A stretch of DNA of 64,000 nucleotides from Fibrobacteria bacterium (GCA_020633825.1 JACKCV010000001.1:310001-374000); one strand, 5' to 3'; positions 8,028-17,033 are shown, counted from the first letter of the stretch. A program made the numbers and translations. The notes: generated from the sequence alone by a model not told the origin.

Positions 8028-10082
8028 TCAGCGGGGGGGAAGGAAGATCGTCTGGGGACGCGAGGTTGCACCACGCACCACGACCAATCGGGCGGCGGCG
8101 GGAGCGGTCGCCAGGGAGATCCGCAGCTGGCCGGCCGGCTGGGGGAGGAGTGCCAGTCGCGAGCCCTTGAGGTCGAGGAGCTCGACGAAGAAGGGGGTGG
8201 TGGCCATCTCGGGAGCGACCAGGAGGTCGGTTCCGATCAGTCGAAGGCTTCCCGAAGCCGTCTGGCGCGGGATGACCCTCGCCGGGAGGGAGGCGTCGAA
8301 GGACATTTCCACCGAGGAGTCGCCGACGAACAGGATCCAACCCGAATCGGCCAAGGCCACCGCCTCTCCCTTGGGAGTGGCGGCCAAGCCGTGGATGGTG
8401 CGGCCCGAGGAGTGTTGAAGCCGGGCCCAGGGGCCCTCGAGCGTGGTCGAGACGTGGATCAGTCCGGAATCTCCCGCGGTGAAGTAGCGCGAGCCTCCGC
8501 GGCGGATTCCTGCCCAGACATTGGCGCTGGAGTGTTCCGATCCCGGGATACCATCCGACCAGGTGACCAGATCGGGAGAGGTGTAGAACACCCCACCACC
8601 GAGTCTGGAGGCTACGTAGCCGTCGGTTCCACGGATGATGGACTTGACTCCGGGAGCGCCGGACAGGACCTTCCAGGCAAGGCCGTCGGTGGAAATCCGC
8701 ATCTCGCCGTTCGAGCCGGTGAACAGAACCGCGGTGTCGCCGAAGACGGCGAGATCGGGACGTGCATACTTGCCCAGCCCCGTCGGGATCCGAGTCCAGG
8801 TATCGTCGTCGTTGGAGAAGGTGATCGAGTCCTGGTACAGCCAGTTCAATCCCACGTAGCCGTTCTTCCAGCGATGGATGCTCCCGACATTCTCGGCCGG
8901 GATTTTTTTCCAGACTTCACCATCCGTCGACTCGAAGAAGCCGCGCGAATCTCCGGAGACCACGAAACGTCCGTCTTCGAAGACGAGGGTCATATAGAAC
9001 AGGGAGCTGTACTTGCTGTCCGTGATCTTCACCGTCTTCCAGTGTCGACCGTCGTGTGACACCACGACAGTGTCCGTCCATCCGAAGGCACCCACGAAGG
9101 TTCCGTTTCCGTAGGCGAGTTGTTGGTCTCCGATTCCACGCAGGGGTGTCTGGATCCCGGAGATGGGGGGCGCGGGCTTCACGTCGATCCCTTTTCCGGT
9201 GGTGTAGATCCCCTCGGCGGTCGCCGCCACCAGGATGGAATCATGCGCAGCCAAGCTGTGGACCGGGGGAAAGGATAGCTTGGTCCAGTTCTTCAGGTCG
9301 GGGGTCTGGTACATGCCGACCCAGGTGCCCAGGAGAAGTCTGTCGGTACGGGAGAGGGTGCTCCGGACGGGCCCGGAGTAGATCGCGTTTTGAGGGTGCC
9401 AGATCATGTCGGGGAGTTCGCGAACCAGTGCTGGTCCGTTCTCGCGGAAGGCGACCTGGACCGAATCGAGGTCTGCAACCAAGGAGAATTTGGCCGTGGA
9501 GGAAACGGGCGACTCCGCAGGAGCGGTCATGATCGATCCGTCCCATGGCAGATGGGCCTGCAGGAAGACTCCTGTGCCCGCGATGAAAAGCCATTCGTCG
9601 ATCTTGACCAGGGAGGCCACGTATCCGCGTGTGGCCCCGTTTCGGGGTTCCCAGGTGCGGCCGTCGGTCGAGGTGAACCAATAGGTGGAATCCGTCGCGG
9701 ACTGCCAACCCGCAAGAACAAATTTTGAACCGGTCCAGACCGCCGCACTGAATTCCAACGAGCTGATGAGCGTGGTGGAGCGCCAGGCGGAATAGAGGTG
9801 GGAGGAGGCGACCAGTCCCTTGTGCCCACAAGCGATGGTGGTGGTGCCATTGGAGACCACGTGCCTGAAGCCGGGGCTGTCTTCCAGGTAGAGTTCGGTT
9901 TTCCAGGCGGATCCGTCCGTCGAGGAGAGCACGGAGGTTCCTGTCGTCGCGACAAAACGCGATCCCGTCCACTTCAGGTCCGTGACTTCCGCGGTGATGG
10001 ACGTCTTCTTCCAGGGGATGCTGTCGAGTGCGGCCCGGGGCGACAGGCCGAGAAGGGTGGCGAGGAGGATGGTTGAGGCCAT
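8028..10082 (-). CDS. secreted beta-propeller (BNR/Ycf48-like) with C-terminal sorting domain
   Basis: This 684-residue exported protein has a short signal sequence (MASTILLATLLGLSPRAALD). Repeats of about 45-50 residues follow the pattern W.g.rFva....vl.S.DG..W (TSTDGRTWEPRN, SHDGRHWKTV, ESTDGEVWKK, STDGLAWKVL). That pattern is typical of BNR/sialidase-type or Ycf48-like propellers; no catalytic residues are evident. The last 75 residues (VELLDLKGSRLALL, LVVVRG, TIFLPPR) form a beta-rich domain like T9SS type A sorting signals. The ATG at 10082 is preceded by AGGAA. It stands alone, divergent from tRNA-Leu. A structural or adhesive role on the cell surface is inferred. Confidence 0.6.
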   Translation of the reverse strand: MASTILLATLLGLSPRAALDSIPWKKTSITAEVTDLKWTGSRFVATTGTSVLSSTDGSAWKTELYLEDSPGFRHVVSNGTTTIACGHKGLVASSHLYSAWRSTTLISSLEFSAAVWTGSKFVLAGWQSATDSTYWFTSTDGRTWEPRNGATRGYVASLVKIDEWLFIAGTGVFLQAHLPWDGSIMTAPAESPVSSTAKFSLVADLDSVQVAFRENGPALVRELPDMIWHPQNAIYSGPVRSTLSRTDRLLLGTWVGMYQTPDLKNWTKLSFPPVHSLAAHDSILVAATAEGIYTTGKGIDVKPAPPISGIQTPLRGIGDQQLAYGNGTFVGAFGWTDTVVVSHDGRHWKTVKITDSKYSSLFYMTLVFEDGRFVVSGDSRGFFESTDGEVWKKIPAENVGSIHRWKNGYVGLNWLYQDSITFSNDDDTWTRIPTGLGKYARPDLAVFGDTAVLFTGSNGEMRISTDGLAWKVLSGAPGVKSIIRGTDGYVASRLGGGVFYTSPDLVTWSDGIPGSEHSSANVWAGIRRGGSRYFTAGDSGLIHVSTTLEGPWARLQHSSGRTIHGLAATPKGEAVALADSGWILFVGDSSVEMSFDASLPARVIPRQTASGSLRLIGTDLLVAPEMATTPFFVELLDLKGSRLALLPQPAGQLRISLATAPAAARLVVVRGATSRPQTIFLPPR

Positions 10083-10438
10083 GTTCAATTCCTGTGGCGA
10101 AAGACTTCTTGGGTCCGAGGTCGGGGACGTCGGATGGGATCCGGTGCGGACCTGGCGAGGGCGGGGTACCGGCGGGACATAGGGCTCGAACGCGCCAATT
10201 AAACCGAGAAGAAGATCTCCAGATCGGCAGTATTTGCGGAAAACTTGGATCCGGGTTCGGCGTTTCCGTCGCGCCCTCCAGCGGCGGAAAACTGGGGGGT
10301 GTCGGGGCCGAGGGCGCCGTGGGGATGGAAGGCGGAGGCCCCGTCGGCGAACCCGGGAGGACTCGCGGTGGTCGGGCGAGGCGAGGTCGTGGGCGGATGC
10401 TTTCGGCGCGGAATCTATCTTTCGTCGTTCGCTACTTG
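10083..10438. other. divergent intergenic region before tRNA-Leu
   Basis: These 356 bases separate the propeller gene (minus) from tRNA-Leu (plus). They should hold both promoters; TATCTT near 10417 is a possible -10 for the tRNA, but I see no clear -35. No coding sequence or RNA structure is supported. Confidence 0.35.
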
Positions 10439-10520
10439 GCGAGAATGGCGGAATTGGCAGACGCACCAGACTTAGGATCTGGCACCGAAAGGTATGGGGG
10501 TTCAACTCCCCCTTCTCGCA
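10439..10520 (+). tRNA. tRNA-Leu (anticodon TAG)
   Basis: The cloverleaf is complete. The acceptor arm GCGAGAA (10439-10445) pairs with TTCTCGC (10513-10519), followed by discriminator A. The anticodon stem CCAGA/TCTGG encloses loop CTTAGGA, giving anticodon TAG, which reads CTA and other CUN Leu codons. The T-arm is GGGGGTTCAACTCCCCC. A long variable arm and the 82-base length fit a class II tRNA-Leu. The 3' CCA is not encoded. Trigger factor begins 53 bases downstream. Confidence 0.96.
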
Positions 10521-10573
10521 CTGCGGCGGACCGCCCGCCCGACGCCCACTCATCGTAACCCAGGAGTCCTGAC

Positions 10574-11809
10574 GTGAACATCGTCGTTGCAGAACGCAGT
10601 GCCACCGAGCGCGAGCTGGCCCTCGAAATCCCCGGAGAGAAGCTCTCCACTCTCGTCGAAGGGAAACTCGACAGCGTTCGCAAGCGCATCCAGCTGCCCG
10701 GGTTCCGCGCCGGAAAGGTGCCCAAGGACCTGGTCCGCAAGCGCTTCGGCGAGTCCATCCGCGCCGAGGCCATCGAGGAGCTGGTCAACCAGTCCCTGCG
10801 CGAGGCCTTCAAGGAGAAGAAGGTGAATCCCGTCGCTCCCGGCGTCGTCGAGGAACTCGAAGCCCCCGAGGGTGGCGACATCAAGGTGAAGGCCCTCGTC
10901 GAGGTGGACGCCGAGATCGAACTGGAAGGTTACCAGGACCTGGGGATCTCCATCGAAGCCACCGCAGTCACCGACGAACAGTTGCAGACCCAGCTGGAAA
11001 GCATCCGTCAGCGTCTGGCCGAGGTCAAGAAGGCCGAACGTCCTTCCGAGACCGGCGATCTGGTCATGGCCCGCTACACGAAGGTCTTCGTCGACGGGGT
11101 CGAGACCCCCGCTCCCGTCCCGGTGTTCCAGGCCGAGCTCGGCAAGGGGATTCCCGCCGTCGACCAGGCGCTCACCGGCGTGGTTGCCGGACAGGAACTG
11201 GTGATCGACTTCACCTTCCCCGCCGACCATCCCGATGCCGCCCAGGCAGGCAAGTCCGCGCGCTACGAAGTGACCGTGGAGAACGTGTACTTCCGGATCC
11301 TCCCCGAGTTCACCGACGAGTTCGCCACCAAGCTCGGACCGTTCGCCAACCTCGAGGAATTCAAGGCCCGCGTCCGCTCCGACATGGAGGAGGAGGCTCG
11401 CCAGGAGGCTCGTCGCGCCGCCCACGAGCAGGCCGTCGAGGCGGTCCTGTCCCGCAATCCCTTCCCGGTGCCCAAGGCGCGCGTCTCCGCCTTCATCGAA
11501 TGGCAGCACGACCGCTACCTCAAGCAGAACAACGGCCAGGGCCCCTCGCTGCAGGAGTTCCAGACCATGTTGGGCGCCGAGGCCGAGAAGGCCGTGCGCC
11601 GTCAGCGCGCCATCGAATGGATCCTCGAGAAGGAAGGCCTGAAGGCCACCACCGAGGAAGTCGCCGAGCGCATCCGCGCCTTGGCGGCCCAGGCGGGGAT
11701 CTCCGAGGAAGCCGCCCGCGAAGAGCTGCGCAAGACCGGTCGTCTGATGGAAATCCGCGAAAGCCTGCGTTTCGAGAAGACCCTCGACTGGCTGGTCGGC
11801 GTCCGCTGA
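10574..11809 (+). CDS. tig: trigger factor, ribosome-associated chaperone/PPIase
   Basis: Trigger factor docks at the ribosomal exit tunnel and shields nascent chains. The 411-residue protein has the N-terminal ribosome-binding domain with the signature LPGFRAGKVPKDLVRKRFG (residues about 42-60). A middle FKBP-type segment is about 150-235 (TGDLVMARYTKVFVDG, ADHPDAAQAGKSARYEV), and the helical C-terminal chaperone domain carries Glu/Arg-rich arms. GTG at 10574 is chosen because CCAGGAG lies 7-8 bases upstream and the family begins about here. In many bacteria clpP and clpX follow tig; here a terminator and a convergent gene follow instead, so the usual cluster is broken. Confidence 0.95.
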   Translation: MNIVVAERSATERELALEIPGEKLSTLVEGKLDSVRKRIQLPGFRAGKVPKDLVRKRFGESIRAEAIEELVNQSLREAFKEKKVNPVAPGVVEELEAPEGGDIKVKALVEVDAEIELEGYQDLGISIEATAVTDEQLQTQLESIRQRLAEVKKAERPSETGDLVMARYTKVFVDGVETPAPVPVFQAELGKGIPAVDQALTGVVAGQELVIDFTFPADHPDAAQAGKSARYEVTVENVYFRILPEFTDEFATKLGPFANLEEFKARVRSDMEEEARQEARRAAHEQAVEAVLSRNPFPVPKARVSAFIEWQHDRYLKQNNGQGPSLQEFQTMLGAEAEKAVRRQRAIEWILEKEGLKATTEEVAERIRALAAQAGISEEAAREELRKTGRLMEIRESLRFEKTLDWLVGVR

Positions 11810-11820
11810 ATCCCGCCCCG

Positions 11821-11888
11821 GGGGGTGCTGCACCCCCGCGGAGTGTTCTAGGAGCCTCGCTCCCCGAATGCGGGTGGCGGGGCTTTTT
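11821..11888 (+). terminator. hairpin plus intrinsic terminator after tig
   Basis: Two hairpins follow the tig stop. GGGGGTG/CACCCCC with a 3-base loop (11821-11837) has no T-run. CCCCG/CGGGG (11862-11866 with 11878-11882, 11-base loop) is followed by TTTTT at 11884-11888. The second has intrinsic-terminator form, though its stem is only 5 bp. Confidence 0.5.
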
Positions 11889-11986
11889 CGTTCTCACCCT
11901 TTTTGGGGATCAGGATCTTTCCAGCAGGATTCTGGGGGCGCGACGGTTCGACCTTCGCTACCACCCTTCACCGGGAAGCGCGAACC

Positions 11987-13840
11987 TCACATTCCCGGGA
12001 ACACGCCGGATGCCTTGGAGCCATCGGGGAACTCCGCTTGGAACACCAGGACACCGGACAGGGAGGAGGCGGGAACCGCCCAGGTCGCGCGATCCAGACG
12101 GCGAACGTGGGCCCGACGAGATCCGTCGAGCGAACGCACCAGCATCCGCGAAGGCGGGGTGTCTCCCGACCAGTGGATGCGGAGGGCATGGTCCACCCTT
12201 CCCAGGCTCCAACGAGGGGAGGACACCCGGTTCCGGTGTACGGCCGTCCGCGATCCTTCATCGAACTCGAAGGCGCCGACGTCGGTGGCCTTCCCCTGCG
12301 GGCGCTGGATGCCCAGATGGTCCCACGCCGTGGTGGACCCCACGGCGGCATCGATGGCGGGGGATCCGGTGCGCAACCGGAAATCGCCTCGCGCGAGGTC
12401 CACGAACAAGGGGTCGCCCACGATCACATCCGCGCTCTTGGGGAAGGAATTGTCGGCGCGACTGACCAGATTCCGACCCTTCACGACGGGATTCCCGCCG
12501 AGGGACTTCTGGGTGTCGGCGGCGAAGTACATCAGGTTGTTCTCGAAGGTGGAGCCGTTGCCACTGTAGGCGTAGTTGCAGTCGACATAGGTGTTGTGGC
12601 GGTAGAGTTTGTCGGGGCCTCCATTGGCCGCGGTCCCCCAACCGATGAACACGTTGTTCTCGACGATCCCGTCGTTCCAGGTGTAGATGCCGGTGGTCCG
12701 ACGACCGGAGGCGATGAATCGGTTGCCGCGCACGATGTATTCGGACGCGTTCCCTTCGGGAGCCAGGTACAAGGCGGCTCCGCCGAACCCGTCCTGGGCC
12801 CCGATGAACACGTTCCCTTCGATGGTCAATCCATCGTGGGTCCCCTGCAGGATGATGCAGAACTTCCCGTGCCCGTTTCCACGGTCGATGAGGGAGCCTC
12901 GGATCACGAAATGCTTGCCGTTGCCGGTGTGCTGGATCCCATCCCCATGCCCTTCGGAGACCGTCGGTTGGATGGAAGCCAGGTTGACGTCGTGCATCCA
13001 GGTGTTCAGGATGGTGAATCCGTGCATGCCCGACACCATCATGGCGTCTTCGCGGGCATTGTGGATTTCGCAGTAGCTCATGAGGGTGTTGACGTGGATC
13101 GGGCCACCCCCCGCGAAGAAGGGTTTGGCGTAGGAAACGGTGGGGTCGGTTTCGAGCTCGCACTTGTTGATGGTCGTGTTCTCGGCCGTCCCCAGCGTGA
13201 TGGAGCGTGCTCCCCCGAGGAAGTGGATGTTGTCGACGAAGATGTCGCGACTGTTGCCCCAAGAGGTTCCCGGAGTGACGGGGCGCTCCCCTTGTCCCCA
13301 GGCCGTGACGAGGACGTCGACCGCGCTGTCGAGAGGAGGAAATCCCTGGCTGCGCCCTCGGCGGAGAAGCAGGTCGAGGTGCCGGTGCGGCCCTTTGAAC
13401 TTGGAGGCATCCTTCCAGGGCTTGGAGCGGGAGCCATCCCCACCGCTGGCGGCATCGGGGTCGAAATACCGGATGCGGTCGGGGTCGAGGGTGCGCACGA
13501 CCGCTCGGGCGGTGTCCTTCCCCAACGTGGAGGAGGCTTCCAGGACGAGGGTGTCGAAGGGGTGGTCGGTATGGTCGAGCCCTCCCTCGACGGCGATCTG
13601 GAGTTTGCCGGAATCGTCGATGGCGAACAGTCCATCCCGGTTTCCGGAAAGGATGCGGAAGGTCAGATCGGGCAACGAGTCGAAGGGGCGCGCCATGAAC
13701 CGGCCGAGGTCGTCGCCGACTTGGGCGTCCGGGGGCGCGAAGAAGGTCTGGTCGTCGAACCAGGGTTGGTCGGCCAGCGCGAGGGAGGGGAATAGAAGGG
13801 CGAGGGACGCGATGGCGCCGAAAGGGCGAGAAGCGAGCAT
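11987..13840 (-). CDS. secreted parallel beta-helix protein (pectate-lyase-like) with cadherin-like N-terminus
   Basis: This 617-residue protein has signal peptide MLASRPFGAIASLALLFPSLALA. A cadherin-like repeat follows at about 35-115 (LTFRILSGNRDGLFAIDDSG). A long right-handed beta-helix region then shows the characteristic ladder of Asn-rich turns (FVDNIHFLGGAR, YCEIHNARED, FTILNTWMHDVN, IEGNVFIG, VENNVFIG, FENNLMYF). It ends in a choice-of-anchor-Q-type motif (RTGSPAIDAA, DVGAFEFD) and a short T9SS-like tail. A polysaccharide lyase or related pectin-active role is inferred from fold and neighbourhood; catalytic residues cannot be fixed by eye. The ATG at 13840 has AGGAG upstream, and that AGGAG partly falls within one arm of an inverted repeat. 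Confidence 0.65.
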   Translation of the reverse strand: MLASRPFGAIASLALLFPSLALADQPWFDDQTFFAPPDAQVGDDLGRFMARPFDSLPDLTFRILSGNRDGLFAIDDSGKLQIAVEGGLDHTDHPFDTLVLEASSTLGKDTARAVVRTLDPDRIRYFDPDAASGGDGSRSKPWKDASKFKGPHRHLDLLLRRGRSQGFPPLDSAVDVLVTAWGQGERPVTPGTSWGNSRDIFVDNIHFLGGARSITLGTAENTTINKCELETDPTVSYAKPFFAGGGPIHVNTLMSYCEIHNAREDAMMVSGMHGFTILNTWMHDVNLASIQPTVSEGHGDGIQHTGNGKHFVIRGSLIDRGNGHGKFCIILQGTHDGLTIEGNVFIGAQDGFGGAALYLAPEGNASEYIVRGNRFIASGRRTTGIYTWNDGIVENNVFIGWGTAANGGPDKLYRHNTYVDCNYAYSGNGSTFENNLMYFAADTQKSLGGNPVVKGRNLVSRADNSFPKSADVIVGDPLFVDLARGDFRLRTGSPAIDAAVGSTTAWDHLGIQRPQGKATDVGAFEFDEGSRTAVHRNRVSSPRWSLGRVDHALRIHWSGDTPPSRMLVRSLDGSRRAHVRRLDRATWAVPASSLSGVLVFQAEFPDGSKASGVFPGM

Positions 13841-13850
13841 GGTCGGATCT

Positions 13851-13880
13851 CCTGTTGAAACGCAGGGTCGATTCAACAGG
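13851..13880 (-). promoter_or_regulatory. inverted repeat overlapping the ribosome binding site of the beta-helix gene
   Basis: CCTGTTGAA and TTCAACAGG form a perfect 9-bp inverted repeat with a 12-base spacer in the leader of the gene starting at 13840. On the mRNA strand the downstream arm supplies the AGG of the Shine-Dalgarno AGGAG, so the structure could hide the ribosome binding site. Alternatively it is a protein operator: the GTTGAA/TTCAAC core recurs in the 16761-17033 promoter region. Confidence 0.5.
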
Positions 13881-14041
13881 ATACCACCAAATGGAAGGAC
13901 CGAGGCCCCTTTGGGAGGAGGAGGCTCCTTTGTGCAGCGGAAGGTGCGGAAAACGGCAAGGGAATGGCCTCCCCCGACCCGAATCGCCGCGGCCGGGCGT
14001 GCGGCCCGTGGGCGAGAGGACAGCGCCTTGGGAAGGGAATG

Positions 14042-14114
14042 CAAAAAGGGGCGGGGCAATCCCCGTCCCAGGGGGGGGGGAGGGCCGACAGGGAGGAGTG
14101 AGACTCCCTGTCGG
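14042..14114 (-). terminator. strong hairpin and intrinsic terminator after the PL11 gene
   Basis: Just past the PL11 stop (14127) an 11-bp perfect stem, CCGACAGGGAG/CTCCCTGTCGG (14085-14095 with 14104-14114), is followed on the minus strand by a second hairpin. That one is CGGGG/CCCCG with a 4-base loop (14052-14065), and a T5 tract (A5 on plus, 14043-14047) comes after it. A run of ten G on the plus strand (14071-14080) lies between them. Confidence 0.65.
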
Positions 14115-14126
14115 TTCCTCCAGGAC

Positions 14127-16760
14127 TCACATGCGGACGAACGATTCCTTCCGGAGAAGGCTCCCGTCCCTTCGGATTTCCAGGATCCACGTTCCCCTCG
14201 GCAAGGACTGGAGATCCAACTTGGCGCCCTGGGGGCGCAAGACGATGGCCGTTCCCCGCAGGTCGCGAGCGGTGAAGCGTAGCCTGGCGAGATCGCCCAG
14301 CGCTTCCAGATCCAGTTGATCCCCAAACCGGCGAAGGTGCGAGTCTTTTCGTTGCACCGAGACCGGGGCGCACTCTCCGCGGCTCAAACCTGTTCCGACC
14401 AGTCCGATGCGATCGAGGTTCGCGGCGCCATCGGTGGTCAGGGATTGGATGGAAACGAGATTGTTGCCGGCATTCAAGGGAATCGATGCTTCGGACAGGG
14501 TCCAGTCCGACCAACCCGCGGTCGTGGGAAAGGGCTGCTGGGGAACTGCCGTGGATTGGTTCACCGCGATGAGAACGGGACGATCGGAGGTGCCGCCGTT
14601 GGCATAGCGGAAGGCCAAGGAAACCTTGCCGGCCGAAGTAGCCTTGATCGCCCAAATCGCGCCTTTGTCGGGAGCATTCTCCAGGTTCAAATAGCCACCG
14701 AAGGAGCCGGGGTTGGTGGTCTCCAAGATCCCGTCGGCGGAGCAGAAATCCTCCGCCTCGATCCAGGCGGAACAAGCGACCAGACCCGTGGATCCTCCGA
14801 CGCATCGTCCGCAGGAATCCACCGTGGCTTTGCCATTCTCCTCCCCGTTGCAATCGCGCGGAACGGGAGGGACCCCGCCGACCAGGGTGATGTCGGGGAT
14901 CGGAGCCTTGTCGACGCCCGCTCCGAGCCAGAATCCCAGGTGGGGAGGTTGGTTGTAGGCGGTATTCTGCCAGGAAATGGCGTTGCGGTAGACCGGGTCG
15001 TGCATCAGCGTATACAGGCGGTGCGTGGTGGGAATGATCGTCGTGTAGAGGAGAAGCGCCGAATTGTCGTCCTGGCGCAGGATCATTTCCTCCCGCCAAT
15101 CCCCCAGCAGATCGGCCACCAGGACGGGATTGGACTTGGTGCCGTTGTTGTTGATCCCGGTGTAACTCCCGGACCGGGTGTCCGAGGACAAGATCCGATC
15201 GAATCCCGTTCCGTTCCAGTGCTCGATCTTCATGGCGCTGGGGGCGCTGCCGATGCCGTCGAGCAGCTCGTCCTGGAGGTCGCCATCCCAGTAGATGCGG
15301 AAATTGATCGATCCCTTGGAGGTGGAGAACTGGGTGCCGCCGGCCGTGTACATCCCGGCCCCGCTGGACGACCACATCTCGTAGCCTTCCCGGCTGGCAT
15401 CGATGTCCGCGGCCAACCCCCGGCCGTTGTCGGTTCCGGTCTTGGTGCCCCAGAGGATCTTCCCGGTGGCGGCGTCGTGCATTTCGTAGCCGTAGGCGGC
15501 TCCGGTCTCCTCGTGGACCTGCCAGACCTCCAATCCGGGCCGCGAGGGCATCAGGTCCCCCACATGGATGGCGTCCCCGTGTCCGAGTCCCGTGCGGTAC
15601 ATGAATTTCCCGTTTTCATCGACCGCGCAGGATCCTTCGATGATTTCGTCCCGGCCGTCGTTGTCGACATCCGCGGCGACCACGTTGTGGTTGCCCTGGG
15701 AGAAGCATTCGCTTCCCGAAGTGGGGGCGTTGTAGTACCAGCGTTGTTTCAGGGTGGCCCCGTCCCAATCCCAGGCCGTGATGGCCATGCGGCCGTAGTA
15801 TCCGCGCTGCATGACCGCCGAGGGTTTCACTCCGTCGAGCCATGCCGCGGTCGCCAGGAATCGATCCACGCGATTGGTCGTTTCGGAGGTCTTGCCCCAG
15901 CCGTTGGCGGGATCGCGACCGGGGACGTAATTGACCGTAGCCAGCTCCTTGCCGTCGAGGCCGCGGAAGATGGTGAGGTATTCCGGTCCGGAGGTGATGA
16001 AACCGGCGCTCGTCCGGTAGTCCTTGGAATCGTCGTCGCTGGCGGCGGGTCCCTTGGACAGGAAATTACCCGATCCGTCCTTGGTGCCCGGAGCGGTCTT
16101 GCAGATGATCTCCGCCTTGCCGTCGCCATCGAAATCGGCGACCACGAACTGGGTGTAATGGGCGCCTGCGCGGATGTTCCTTCCCAGGTCGATGCGCCAG
16201 AGTCGGGTTCCCTCGAGGGTCAGGCCATCGAGGTAGACGTTCCCCGTGTATCCGCTCTGGGAATTGTCGTGGGAGTTGGAAGGGTCCCATTTCAATACGA
16301 GATCCCAATCGCCGTCCCCGTCGAGATCTCCGGCACTGGCGTCGTTGGGAGAATAGGAGAAGTTGACGTTGTCCGGGGATCGTCCTCCCGCCGGGACGTC
16401 GAGGGGGATGCGCTTGACTTGTTCCGCCCAGGGTTTCACGGGCAGGGAGGCGTCGATTTCCGTTCCCCCGACCACCGATTTCACGACGTAGGAGGCGTTG
16501 GCAGATCCGGACGCGTCCGTGTAGTTGGTGGCTCCGGTGATCGGTGTGGCGTTGAGCTTGGAGCCATCGCGATAGAGATTGAAGGATCGGGAGGAGGACT
16601 CGGTTCCCAGGACGCGCCAACCGACGAAGACCCCTGCCGATGTCTTCACCGCGACGACCCCCCGATCGAGGTTCTCCAGTTGGCGGGCGGCGGAGGTCGG
16701 TCCAGCCGCCAGGAACAGGATCCCCATCAATGCCAAGGTGCGGGAGTGTGCGTGTTTCAT
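14127..16760 (-). CDS. rhamnogalacturonan lyase, PL11 family, with CBM35-like and sorting domains
   Basis: PL11 enzymes cleave the rhamnose-galacturonate backbone of rhamnogalacturonan I by beta-elimination, outside the cell. The protein has 877 residues. Signal peptide MKHAHSRTLALMGILFLAAG is followed by the family opening RQLENLDRGVVAVKTSAGVF. The eight-bladed propeller core carries repeated Ca-binding Asp-rich loops (DLDGDGDWDLV, DFDGDGKAEIICKTA, DVDNDGRDEIIEGSC). From residue 636 a Cys-rich linker (DSCGRCVGGSTG) leads to a CBM35-like module (about 664-797) and a T9SS-like tail (about 800-877). This 242-residue cassette has an equal-length homologue in the esterase at 18269-20386. It is divergent from the CE12 gene, with two palindromes between them. 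Confidence 0.9.
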   Translation of the reverse strand: MKHAHSRTLALMGILFLAAGPTSAARQLENLDRGVVAVKTSAGVFVGWRVLGTESSSRSFNLYRDGSKLNATPITGATNYTDASGSANASYVVKSVVGGTEIDASLPVKPWAEQVKRIPLDVPAGGRSPDNVNFSYSPNDASAGDLDGDGDWDLVLKWDPSNSHDNSQSGYTGNVYLDGLTLEGTRLWRIDLGRNIRAGAHYTQFVVADFDGDGKAEIICKTAPGTKDGSGNFLSKGPAASDDDSKDYRTSAGFITSGPEYLTIFRGLDGKELATVNYVPGRDPANGWGKTSETTNRVDRFLATAAWLDGVKPSAVMQRGYYGRMAITAWDWDGATLKQRWYYNAPTSGSECFSQGNHNVVAADVDNDGRDEIIEGSCAVDENGKFMYRTGLGHGDAIHVGDLMPSRPGLEVWQVHEETGAAYGYEMHDAATGKILWGTKTGTDNGRGLAADIDASREGYEMWSSSGAGMYTAGGTQFSTSKGSINFRIYWDGDLQDELLDGIGSAPSAMKIEHWNGTGFDRILSSDTRSGSYTGINNNGTKSNPVLVADLLGDWREEMILRQDDNSALLLYTTIIPTTHRLYTLMHDPVYRNAISWQNTAYNQPPHLGFWLGAGVDKAPIPDITLVGGVPPVPRDCNGEENGKATVDSCGRCVGGSTGLVACSAWIEAEDFCSADGILETTNPGSFGGYLNLENAPDKGAIWAIKATSAGKVSLAFRYANGGTSDRPVLIAVNQSTAVPQQPFPTTAGWSDWTLSEASIPLNAGNNLVSIQSLTTDGAANLDRIGLVGTGLSRGECAPVSVQRKDSHLRRFGDQLDLEALGDLARLRFTARDLRGTAIVLRPQGAKLDLQSLPRGTWILEIRRDGSLLRKESFVRM

Positions 16761-16871
16761 GAGGGGCCTCCATGCGGACAGGTGGTGCCGAACCGGGCAC
16801 CGGTCCCGTCGAACCCAGAGGGGAGGATATCCTCGTGCCGCCGATCCAGGAGTTGTTTGCCGCGTGTTCCC

Positions 16872-16888
16872 GTTGAAGTGATTTCAAC
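16872..16888. promoter_or_regulatory. palindromic operator candidate 1 (GTTGAA-N5-TTCAAC)
   Basis: GTTGAAGTGATTTCAAC is a perfect 6-bp inverted repeat around 5 bases, flanked by further partial symmetry (CCC on the left, AGGG on the right). It lies 112 bases upstream of the PL11 start. A 17-bp site of this form suits a dimeric regulator; none is encoded next to it except the TIGR02147 proteins. Confidence 0.55.
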
Positions 16889-16920
16889 AGGGTTCGCTTC
16901 GCGCATGGGTTCCAGGAACT

Positions 16921-16937
16921 GTTGAATGCAGTTCAAC
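16921..16937. promoter_or_regulatory. palindromic operator candidate 2 (GTTGAA-N5-TTCAAC)
   Basis: GTTGAATGCAGTTCAAC repeats the arms and spacing of the site at 16872, with starts 49 bases apart, and lies 97 bases before the CE12 ATG. The two central five-base spacers differ, which supports selection on the arms rather than recent duplication. Confidence 0.55.
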
Positions 16938-17033
16938 GCTCGCCGGTGGAAACCACGTCCCGGAATGGCGGTTTGGATCGAGTTTTCCAGGTGCCTTCCT
17001 TGGCGTGGAGGCTTCACTCGCCGGAGAAAATGG

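Larger units (their letters stand above)
16761..17033. other. divergent promoter region of the rhamnogalacturonan cluster
   Basis: These 273 bases separate the PL11 gene (minus) from the CE12 gene (plus). They hold two 17-bp palindromes, listed separately. No clear Shine-Dalgarno is seen before the PL11 ATG. CE12 has GGAG 7 bases before its ATG. Confidence 0.5.

Noticed and set aside
14071..14080. Run of ten G
   Set aside because: A homopolymer between two terminator hairpins; possible sequencing-length error but no coding or switch gene depends on it.
16926..17033. Earlier start of the CE12 gene at 16926
   Set aside because: It would put coding sequence over the second palindrome and before the signal peptide; GGAG and MNKALGWS at 17034 are clearly the start.
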